DNA from: Spirochaetaceae bacterium
GTDB taxonomy: Bacteria; Spirochaetota; Spirochaetia; Treponematales; Breznakiellaceae
Direction of reading: 5' to 3'
Assembly (NCBI GenBank): GCA_031280035.1
Contig: JAITHJ010000032.1
Coordinates: 1 to 36,712, forward strand
Length of the DNA stretch: 36,712 bases
In this document: positions 27,801 to 34,652 of the stretch, in pieces
Layout: each line of letters begins with the position of its first letter
Numbering within the stretch: position 1 is the stretch's first letter
Notes under the pieces: model-generated
Told to the model about the DNA's origin: nothing
What the model saw: only the letters and a program-made list of their open reading frames with translations
Databases searched by the model: none
Program-made: the position numbers and the translations under genes

Positions 27801-29283
27801 ATCAAAAAAATTAAAAATATTGACAATAATAGTTTTCTCGATAACAACGGCAATTATTGCTATTCTGTTTTTTCTGCCAAAAGGCATTTTAACGCCCAAG
27901 AAAAAAGAATTTGTGCAGGGGAAAGTTTTGATCCCTCAAATTTCTGAAAGCGTAGCGGGCGGCGCGGAAGATTTTTTCCCTGACGAACCCACGCTGGGAA
28001 ATTTAATTACATTGAATCCGGGAGAAATTCAGGTTGCCGTTATATCTGAAGATTTTGACGGAGACGGTTCTGAAGAAGAAGTAATAGCATACCGTAATCT
28101 AACAGAGCCTGATAACCCTCTGTATATAGCATTGTTTAGCTACGATAAAATACAAAAAGAATATAAGCGTCTTTGGAATGTACGTACTGATGTTACAAGA
28201 CCAAGTACCGTATCTTTTTTTACGCTGGATTTAACAGGCGATCATCATAATTGCATTATACTTACAGGCATGAATCAAAAAGATGAAAACACTATGATTG
28301 CGCTTAAAGTATTTTTTTCAGGAGAAGACGAGAATTTACCGCTCTCATACAAAAAAATATTACAATTAGATATAGATGGAACCATATCTATACAAAATAT
28401 TGAGCGCAGTCAGGCGTATCAAATGGGCTTTGCCAATGGTGCAAGCTTTAATATTACAGAAAGACGTCATAATCCACACTCAACAAACGATCTTGACCAA
28501 ATTGAAAATACTTACGCGTACGATCCTATTAAATCTGTCTACGAAATAGTTGGCACAACTAAAATACCGGGCGCTCAAATAGAAGCAGGCCGGCTGCACG
28601 AGCTTTTAAGTGGAGACAAGCATACATTTGAAAAATTTATAAACGGTTTATGGTATCGCATAAGCGACGAAGGCATGATTGACAATGAACAGTATATTTA
28701 TTTTGATGCATTAAATCATGAAACTAATTTTTACAGTGAAGGTAATCAACAGATTTACGCATGGAAGTCATCTTATGCAACAAAATACGGTTTATTCATA
28801 ACAGCTCAAAACATAAGCATTACCTCTCTTAGCAGAAAGATAGACATAGAACTTGAATCACTTGACAGTATACGGGTAAAAGTATACGAAGATGTCAGAA
28901 TGCGCATTATTATGAATGCTCCATGGAACGGATCTTACCGCAAGGTAAAAAACCTTCATAATACAATCAAGGATAACATTATGATGTTGCCCAACATAAA
29001 TGCCGCATATAACAGTCCTATTGGCAAAATCATATTCAATGAAAACGGCGAATATAAAATTGACCTAAACGGCAATGTACAAAACGGCAAATACGCATTT
29101 TACAAATTAGAGGACAATGAATTTCTAGAATTTATTCCATCAAAAGAATCGAAGCTTCAACGTCAGGCATATCTTGTTAAACGAAATACTTCCGACGAAG
29201 ATTCAACGCTGTCTTTATCAAGAATCCGGTTTGGCATAAAAGGCCTTTATCAATTCAATGAAATGCCAATTATGTTATACTAA
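27784..29283 (+). CDS. Pallilysin-like (Tp0751-related) membrane-anchored protein
   Basis: A 499-residue protein anchored by an N-terminal helix (about residues 10-31) and otherwise exported. Residues about 275-385 can be aligned by eye with the C-terminal half of the T. pallidum adhesin/protease pallilysin: shared stretches include F-x-NGLW, ISIT-SLSRKI-ELES, V-x-EDV and W-x-G-x-Y. The catalytic HEVIH of pallilysin falls at LDSIR (360-364), so the metal-binding site is lost and proteolysis of that type is not expected. An EF-hand-like DFDGDGSEEE (about 90-99) may bind calcium. Start is TTG at 27784, overlapping the kinase gene by 17 bp; no better start exists before the membrane helix. A binding or adhesin role is inferred. 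Confidence 0.72.
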   Translation: MTSIFKSKKLKILTIIVFSITTAIIAILFFLPKGILTPKKKEFVQGKVLIPQISESVAGGAEDFFPDEPTLGNLITLNPGEIQVAVISEDFDGDGSEEEVIAYRNLTEPDNPLYIALFSYDKIQKEYKRLWNVRTDVTRPSTVSFFTLDLTGDHHNCIILTGMNQKDENTMIALKVFFSGEDENLPLSYKKILQLDIDGTISIQNIERSQAYQMGFANGASFNITERRHNPHSTNDLDQIENTYAYDPIKSVYEIVGTTKIPGAQIEAGRLHELLSGDKHTFEKFINGLWYRISDEGMIDNEQYIYFDALNHETNFYSEGNQQIYAWKSSYATKYGLFITAQNISITSLSRKIDIELESLDSIRVKVYEDVRMRIIMNAPWNGSYRKVKNLHNTIKDNIMMLPNINAAYNSPIGKIIFNENGEYKIDLNGNVQNGKYAFYKLEDNEFLEFIPSKESKLQRQAYLVKRNTSDEDSTLSLSRIRFGIKGLYQFNEMPIMLY

Positions 29284-29300
29284 ACAGAACACCGAATGAA

Positions 29301-31586
29301 TTATAAAATTTCATCTAAAGATTCGGGAAGATCAGAAAGTTCCTCCGGCTCTTCAGGTTCTTCTATTTCATTTTTTTGCTCTTTCTTATAACGAAGCGCA
29401 AGCATTGTTATATCATCAGACTGTTCCGCAGCACCGGCAAATTCTTTTATATCATTACGCAGTTCCGATAAAATATCCTTAAGGGACAAATCATAATGCG
29501 TATTCAGGAAATCACTCAAGCGCTCTTCTCCATACATAACATCATTATTATTGAAGGCCTCTGTAATCCCGTCTGTATACAAAAACAGCGCGTCATCTTT
29601 TGCCAAATGAATTACCCTTTTGTGATATTCAGCAGTCTCCATTACGCCGACAACAAGATCATGCGGTATCCCAGTTACATATCTAAAGCTATAACTGCCT
29701 GATTTTACAAGCGGCGGATTATGGCCGGCATTCACATATTCTATTTTTCCATTATATGGATTAAACACGCCAGCCCACATTGTAACAAACAATCCTTCCT
29801 TATTGCTGTCGCATAGCTGAATATTCAGTTTTGAAATAGCAAGTTCAGGAGAAAGTCCAGCCTGCAAATGATTTTTAATGAGCGTTTTTGCTACAACCAT
29901 AAACATAGCTGCAGAAACGCCTTTACCGGAAACATCTCCTACAACAACGGCAAAACGATTTTTATCAATAAAAAAGAAGTCATAAAAATCACCGCCTACT
30001 TCTTTTGCCGGAAACATTTTTGCGTCTATTTCAAAAAAATCAGGCAAATTTGGCTGCGGTGTGAATGAGGAAGGAAGCATTGATATCTGTATTTTTGAAG
30101 CGATATCAAGCTCCGTAGACATGCGTTCTTTTTCCGCTGTAGTCTTAGAAAGATCCGAGATATACTGCCGTATGCGCCGTTTCATCTCATTAAAAGACGC
30201 TACAAGCTGTCTTAACTCTAAAGCTTTTACATCCAGACTAATTTCTTTTGTAAGACTGTCTTTATCAAAAACGCTGGCGTACTGCGCAAGTTCGGCCAGC
30301 GGCAGCACTATTTTTCTTGAAAGTTCAAAGACAGAAAAAATTCTAAATACTATTATTGCCAAACCCACAATAAAAAGCAGGATGAACATTAAGAACAGCA
30401 TATTGTCTGACGCTTTTTTTATTTTTGTAACAAGAACGTTTATATCAGACTGTATACTGATAATATTGCCTTTAATTTTTTGTTCGTCTATAGAAATTGC
30501 CAAACTCCAGTCGATCTCGTCTAAAGGACAATACGCAATATAATTCAAGCTTTTGTCAAAATGAATTTCCATCAAGCCGTCTTCGCCATTTATCATGTTT
30601 CTGGCAAGTTCTCTCATTCCTTCATTTGGACTTTCAAGCAAATTTTCACTAACAAAACCGCCAACATAAGGATCAACTTTTATGCCGGTATTATCAGATG
30701 AAAAAAGCTTTCTTCCTGTTTTTTCAAGCAAAAACACTGTAGTTTCTTCACCAGGATCCGCGTCTTCAATTATCTGCCTGAAATTTTTAAGCAAAACTCC
30801 ATTACCGGCAATGCCTTTAAGAACCGGTTTTGCGCCAGAATTATCATAATACGGCGCTGCACATGTAACCGTAGGAAATCTTCCCGTACTATCAAGATAA
30901 ACGGGACTCCATGTAAGCTCATTCCTTTTTTCAGCTTCAAGATACCACAAACGTTTTCGCGCGTCATAATTGGTAAATGTGGACATTTCGTTTCTTACTA
31001 TAATCAAATATCCTGACTCGCCCGCAATATAACTTGCGGTAATATCTTCAGCCAAACTAAAAACTTGCTCAAATACATCAATTATATTTGCGCCTATTGC
31101 AGCTTCTCTGACTACAGACGGCGTATCACAACCGCGTGAAAAATAGAGATTTGGCGCGCCATTGCCTATATTATCACCGTCTTTTGCTCTATTTATAAAG
31201 CGTGGACGGTATTCCATAGGCTTCGTATAATAATCAGTCGCATTTGATGCAACCAGTTTTGTAAGATTTTTTACATCATTAAGCCGTTCATCAATAATAC
31301 CTGCCAAATCATAAACACGAGTTACTAAATTTTCTTTCAATTGCTGTTCAAGCGCATGAGAACTTATTTGGAAAGCGGTTTCGCCCATTTCATCAGCATT
31401 ATGTATGACAACAGATCTAATCCAAAAAAGAGCGCCAAAAAAAGGAGCCGCAATCAGCAGAATAGAAACAAGTGAAGTTATAAGTGTTGGAACAAGTATT
31501 CTGGACTGCATTGTATCGCCGCGTATTTGTTCAACAATTTGTTTATCAAATTTGAGTAATATTTTCTCAAAGATTTTTTTTATCAT
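29301..31586 (-). CDS. Membrane sensor serine phosphatase (RsbU/SpoIIE type)
   Basis: A 761-residue signalling protein. Order: membrane helix (about 31-58), extracytoplasmic dCache-like sensor (about 60-380, with SPVYLDSTGRFPTVTCAAPYYD), second helix (396-417), HAMP linker (418-472), short coiled coil, and a PP2C-type SpoIIE phosphatase (about 510-735). Metal aspartates are intact: D533 (VGGDFYD), D551 (VGDVSGKG), D672 (LYTDG) and D724-D725 (QSDD). NAGHNPP is also present. The tail is acidic (EEPEEPEE). Such phosphatases usually dephosphorylate an anti-sigma antagonist; none is seen here. It is the last gene of the ispF operon, 32 bp after the HPt gene. Confidence 0.9.
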   Translation of the reverse strand: MIKKIFEKILLKFDKQIVEQIRGDTMQSRILVPTLITSLVSILLIAAPFFGALFWIRSVVIHNADEMGETAFQISSHALEQQLKENLVTRVYDLAGIIDERLNDVKNLTKLVASNATDYYTKPMEYRPRFINRAKDGDNIGNGAPNLYFSRGCDTPSVVREAAIGANIIDVFEQVFSLAEDITASYIAGESGYLIIVRNEMSTFTNYDARKRLWYLEAEKRNELTWSPVYLDSTGRFPTVTCAAPYYDNSGAKPVLKGIAGNGVLLKNFRQIIEDADPGEETTVFLLEKTGRKLFSSDNTGIKVDPYVGGFVSENLLESPNEGMRELARNMINGEDGLMEIHFDKSLNYIAYCPLDEIDWSLAISIDEQKIKGNIISIQSDINVLVTKIKKASDNMLFLMFILLFIVGLAIIVFRIFSVFELSRKIVLPLAELAQYASVFDKDSLTKEISLDVKALELRQLVASFNEMKRRIRQYISDLSKTTAEKERMSTELDIASKIQISMLPSSFTPQPNLPDFFEIDAKMFPAKEVGGDFYDFFFIDKNRFAVVVGDVSGKGVSAAMFMVVAKTLIKNHLQAGLSPELAISKLNIQLCDSNKEGLFVTMWAGVFNPYNGKIEYVNAGHNPPLVKSGSYSFRYVTGIPHDLVVGVMETAEYHKRVIHLAKDDALFLYTDGITEAFNNNDVMYGEERLSDFLNTHYDLSLKDILSELRNDIKEFAGAAEQSDDITMLALRYKKEQKNEIEEPEEPEELSDLPESLDEIL

Positions 31587-31618
31587 TCAACGAACTCCAT
31601 TCTACGGAACCAGCCGTA

Positions 31619-32188
31619 TTATAATAACGCAACTATTGAAGGAAAGTCCGAACTTCTGAGGCAATCCCGTATTTTTTCAATTATATCATTATTTTCCCGG
31701 TATGAAAAGCTGTCAAGCTCCTCCATAATCTTGTCGATTTCTGTCATGTCATAGCGGTTACACGCCGTTTTAAGCTGTGCAAGAAGATTCTCATCTGGCG
31801 CGGCCTTCATTTCTTTACGGATATTTACGCTGCGGCTTTCAACAAACGCCGTCAGGCCGCTTATGAGTTTTGCCGTCATTTGTTGAAATACGACATTCTC
31901 GGTAATGCAGAACTCCAGCAGACGGCGCTTTGCTGCATGTTCGAGTTCTTCAGCTTTCATACCTATCGCTGCCGCCCCTATTGTGCGGCTTACGCCTTTT
32001 ATACCATGCACAACAACGGCGTATTCATCCAGATTTTCTCTGGAAACCCTCTTTGTTTTTTCAAGCAAATCAGGAACGGTCTTTATAAATGATTTCACAA
32101 TATCAATAAATGCGGCCTCGCTTCCGAATCGTGCGAGAGCCTCTCCATAATTAAGTCCATCTATATGTATGGAATTGCTGATATCCAT
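31619..32188 (-). CDS. HPt-domain phosphotransfer protein
   Basis: A 189-residue protein with an N-terminal histidine phosphotransfer domain (about 10-115). The phospho-accepting H61 sits in VVVHGIKGVSRTIGA, the usual H-x-x-KG-x-x-R-x-IGA pattern. A second helical part (about 125-189) has no family I recognise. No kinase or receiver domain is attached, so it must relay phosphate between proteins encoded elsewhere, possibly linked with the adjacent phosphatase. No clear ribosome binding site precedes the ATG. Confidence 0.85.
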   Translation of the reverse strand: MDISNSIHIDGLNYGEALARFGSEAAFIDIVKSFIKTVPDLLEKTKRVSRENLDEYAVVVHGIKGVSRTIGAAAIGMKAEELEHAAKRRLLEFCITENVVFQQMTAKLISGLTAFVESRSVNIRKEMKAAPDENLLAQLKTACNRYDMTEIDKIMEELDSFSYRENNDIIEKIRDCLRSSDFPSIVALL

Positions 32189-32219
32189 ACACGCAATATA
32201 ACTGTCCCGCAGGCAAGAT

Positions 32220-32678
32220 TCAAGCGTGCTCTTTCAGAATCACCCATGTCGCGCCTGTGCCTCCGTCTTTGCCGGAAGGATGCCCGCTCGCTCCGGCAAA
32301 TGGACATTGTTCCAAATAAACACGGCAGATTTCCTTTAATACGCCGCCTGTTTTAGAATGGTTGCCCTTACCGTGAATTATCAATACTTTTTTCACGCCG
32401 CGGACTACAGCCGCGTGAAAAAAATCATCCAGCGCGCGCCATGCTTCATCACGGGTTTTTTCATGCAAATCTATTGACGCTTCAGGCGGGATATTAAGCA
32501 ATAGGCGCTGTTTTTCAGCGGGAGAATATGCTTTTACACAGAATTCCGCATCTTTATTAACAGGAGTATTACGCTCAAGCCATGCGCAAAGCGCGTCATT
32601 CGCTGTTCTTTTTTTACCGCTTCCGGCCTTTACCGTCCGGTTTTCTTCCCATTCCGCCAGAATTTTCGCAAAATCCAT
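32220..32678 (-). CDS. Smr-domain protein
   Basis: A 152-residue protein with a C-terminal Smr (small MutS-related) domain at about residues 66-150: IDLH (69-72), LIIHGKGNHS (99-108) and GGTGATWVIL (139-148). Standalone Smr proteins are DNA or RNA endonucleases, recently linked to ribosome collision rescue. The N-terminal 60 residues are charged and variable. It is placed 6 bp after nth; a GAGG inside the end of nth is 9 bases ahead of the start. Its cellular substrate is not known. Confidence 0.88.
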   Translation of the reverse strand: MDFAKILAEWEENRTVKAGSGKKRTANDALCAWLERNTPVNKDAEFCVKAYSPAEKQRLLLNIPPEASIDLHEKTRDEAWRALDDFFHAAVVRGVKKVLIIHGKGNHSKTGGVLKEICRVYLEQCPFAGASGHPSGKDGGTGATWVILKEHA

Positions 32679-32684
32679 ACGCCG

Positions 32685-33374
32685 TTACCTCGTCTTTTCA
32701 ACGCCTGCTTTCATACAACAAAACGCGATTGTGCATTTTGAACAAAACGGGCTTACCGGACGGCATATATTTTGTCCGTACAACACAAGCAACGGATTCA
32801 GCGCTTTCCAGTATAGTACGGGTAAAATTGTACGTAATGCCATTTCTGTTTCTTCCGGCGTTTTTGTCTTAACCCAGCCGGTGCGGTTTGAAATACGGTG
32901 AACATGCGTATCCACGCAAATTCCGTCCCTATCAAACGCCTCGATAAGTACAAGATTCGCCGTTTTTCTGCCAACTCCCGGAAGCTCAAGCAGCGCGTCC
33001 ATATCGGCAGGCGGGATGCTTTTATATTTTTCTATTAAAATTTTCGCAATTTCGCGGAGATTTTTTGTTTTTGTCTTATAAAATCCGGCAGGAAAAATCA
33101 ATTTTTCAATTTCAGTTTCCTTTAGACAAAGAAGCGTCTCTGGCGATGGAGCTTTTTCAAGAAGCGCGGCGGATGCTGTAAGCGTTACCTCATCTTTAGT
33201 TCTCAAGCTAAGAATTGTTGAAACAAGTATGGCCCATGGATCATGGCGATATTTCTCCGCGATAACCGTTACAGACGGCGCATCCAATCCCTGCCGCCAT
33301 GTATTCAAGGCGAATACAAGGGCATCCCAGTTAATTTTTTCCTCTATCACAGACCACTCCGCGATAACAGACAT
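32685..33374 (-). CDS. nth: Endonuclease III (Nth)
   Basis: A 229-residue base-excision repair enzyme that removes oxidised pyrimidines and cuts at abasic sites. The helix-hairpin-helix LPGVGRKTA (131-139) carries catalytic K137, and the catalytic Asp is D155 in CVDTHVHRISNR. The 4Fe-4S ligands C204, C211, C214 and C220 show the usual C-x6-C-x2-C-x5-C spacing. The ATG lies inside the end of ispF (28-bp overlap), which indicates tight translational linkage. The N-terminal 20 residues before the fold are slightly long. Confidence 0.93.
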   Translation of the reverse strand: MSVIAEWSVIEEKINWDALVFALNTWRQGLDAPSVTVIAEKYRHDPWAILVSTILSLRTKDEVTLTASAALLEKAPSPETLLCLKETEIEKLIFPAGFYKTKTKNLREIAKILIEKYKSIPPADMDALLELPGVGRKTANLVLIEAFDRDGICVDTHVHRISNRTGWVKTKTPEETEMALRTILPVLYWKALNPLLVLYGQNICRPVSPFCSKCTIAFCCMKAGVEKTR

Positions 33375-33841
33375 ATAACTAGTGCAGAAACCGCACGTTT
33401 CATACCAATATAGCCTAAACCTTCAGATGTTTTACCTTTGATGAATATTTTTTTAGGAGAAATTTGAAGGATATTCGCCAATGAAGTACAAATTTCTAAT
33501 CGATATGGAAGAATTTTTGGCTCTTCGCACTCAATTACGGCATCTATATTGATTATTTCCCAGCCTGCGCTCATTATTTCAGTGCGTACAATACGTAATA
33601 GCTCAAGTGAGTCTGCATTTTCCCATTTTTTATCATTAGGCGGGAAAAACTCACCTATATCTCCTACCGCCGCCGCGCCAAGAAGCGCATCAATAATCGC
33701 ATGCACAAGAACATCACCATCAGAATGTCCGGCTTCTCCTAATTTGAACGGAATTTCCACGCCGCCAATCAGAAAACGCCGGTTTTTAACCAATCTGTGC
33801 AAATCTTTACCAAGTCCTATCCGCAGTTCCATTCTTCTCAT
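33347..33841 (-). CDS. ispF: 2-C-methyl-D-erythritol 2,4-cyclodiphosphate synthase (IspF)
   Basis: A 164-residue enzyme of the MEP isoprenoid pathway that cyclises CDP-methylerythritol phosphate. Metal ligands D13, H15 and H47 sit in LGKDLH and DGDVLVHAI, and GDIGEFFPP, CEEPKI and KGKTSEGLGYIG are intact. It is a stand-alone protein, not fused to IspD. ATG at 33841 is taken, though MELRIG at 33832 is equally possible. It heads the operon ispF-nth-smr-HPt-rsbU. Confidence 0.93.
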   Translation of the reverse strand: MRRMELRIGLGKDLHRLVKNRRFLIGGVEIPFKLGEAGHSDGDVLVHAIIDALLGAAAVGDIGEFFPPNDKKWENADSLELLRIVRTEIMSAGWEIINIDAVIECEEPKILPYRLEICTSLANILQISPKKIFIKGKTSEGLGYIGMKRAVSALVICLLSRSGL

Positions 33842-33910
33842 TCTAACAACTTTAAGGGGCGTTATGAAAGACCGTCCGTGCAGACCTTCCGCCGCAGCCT
33901 TCCAGTCCGC

Positions 33911-33939
33911 TTGACAGATTTTATCAACTGAGATACGAT
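33911..33939 (+). promoter_or_regulatory. Sigma-70-type promoter of the cobalamin riboswitch transcript
   Basis: TTGACA (33911-33916), 17-bp spacer, TACGAT (33934-33939). The transcript should start near 33946, at the 5' edge of the riboswitch aptamer. It is divergent from ispF. Confidence 0.65.
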
Positions 33940-34105
33940 ACCGTCATAGACTTCAAAGGAAGCGGGGTGAAAATCCCCCACTGACCCGCAACTGTAATCG
34001 GGAGCCGCAGCGCGGCTGGCTTTAGCATCATCAACCACTGGCGGAAACGCGCGGGAAGGTTTGCTGGAGCGGACACCGTAAGTCAGGAAACTTTGGTCTT
34101 AAATG
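33940..34105 (+). promoter_or_regulatory. Cobalamin (B12) riboswitch aptamer
   Basis: The aptamer core is read from conserved blocks in order: AGCGGGGTGAAAATCCCCC (33961-33979), then CTGACCCGCAACTGTAA and GGGAGC, then CCACTGGCGG with GGGAAGG (34053-34059), and lastly AAGTCAGGAAAC (34080-34091). This is the adenosyl/methyl-cobalamin family. B12 binding normally lowers expression of transport or synthesis genes that follow. Here no such gene follows: the next items are a short frame (34232) and a terminator (34293-34361). Exact boundaries are approximate. Confidence 0.88.
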
Positions 34106-34231
34106 AGTCCGCTTGAGCGGGCTTCAAACATAACGATATTAGGCTCCGAGGAGCGGGCCTGAGAAAAACCGCGTATCAACTGCACAGTATACGGTCTTTC
34201 CAAACTGCAAAACGCAGATAAGGAGAACAGT

Positions 34232-34456
34232 ATGATTGTGTCCAGAGGATTTTCTGACAACCACTATTCCATTCTCGTAGTTAATCTATGGTGCGGACGC
34301 CGAAGGGACGGCGGCGGAATCGTTGTGCAGTCGCTGCTGGAACAACGGCGTCCGCTTTTTTATTCGAGCGCAGTGAATAGTGGACAGTGGGTAGTGAACA
34401 GTGAACAGTGGACAGTGGACAGCAAAACTAACTGCCCACTGACAACTGATAACTGA
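34232..34456 (+). CDS. Short frame after the riboswitch, possible remnant or small protein
   Basis: ATG at 34232 follows a strong AAGGAG (34220-34225). The frame could code for 74 residues, beginning MIVSRGFSDNHYSILVV, but a strong intrinsic terminator lies within it (stem 34293-34355) and its last third is made of the heptamer repeats. No family is recognised. Three readings are open: a gene deleted after its first codons, a tiny regulatory peptide, or no coding at all. The start signals are good; the rest is not. Confidence 0.3.
   Translation: MIVSRGFSDNHYSILVVNLWCGRRRDGGGIVVQSLLEQRRPLFYSSAVNSGQWVVNSEQWTVDSKTNCPLTTDN
34293..34361 (+). terminator. Strong intrinsic terminator with long structured loop
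   Basis: GCGGACGCCG (34293-34302) pairs perfectly with CGGCGTCCGC (34346-34355), followed by six T (34356-34361). The loop holds a further pair, GTTGT with ACAAC. It would end the riboswitch transcript at about 415 bases. Confidence 0.75.
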
Positions 34457-34465
34457 TAACTGAAT
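34371..34465. repeat. Two-armed heptamer repeat array
   Basis: Seven tandem 7-base units of form YAGTGRR (34371-34419) are followed by 11 bases and five units of form ACTGNNN (34431-34465), the latter being mostly ACTGATA or ACTGACA. The two arms carry the CAGT/ACTG core in opposite orientation, so the whole is an imperfect inverted repeat. Similar short tandem heptamers occur between genes in several bacteria; a chromosomal repeat family is likely. Confidence 0.75.
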
Positions 34466-34575
34466 TTATTTTATACGGAGATTATATGAGTGTTTAAACA
34501 AAAAAGTATGAAAACGGCGCGCGGGCGCGCCGCGGCCTGTCCGGCGCGGACGCGGAACAGCCCGCCATTGCCTTC

Positions 34576-34583
34576 GGGGGGGG
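34576..34583 (+). repeat. 8-G tract in the lipoprotein gene leader
   Basis: Eight G lie 70 bp ahead of the lipoprotein ATG. An overlapping frame starting at GTG 34490 (after CGGAG, 34476-34480) runs through the tract. In the present length this frame ends at 34831; with one G fewer it would join the lipoprotein frame without a stop. Confidence 0.6.
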
Positions 34584-34652
34584 CGAAGATTTTCGGCCTT
34601 TCCCGCAGCCCTTGCAGATGCGGCGGCGCGGTTTTGTACAGGAGCGCGCGCT

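Noticed and set aside
29284-29300. Bidirectional terminator between the pallilysin-like and phosphatase genes
   Set aside because: Only a 5-bp AT stem can be formed and no T-run is seen.
34371-34465. CRISPR array
   Set aside because: Units are 7 bases with no spacers; it is a simple tandem repeat in two orientations.
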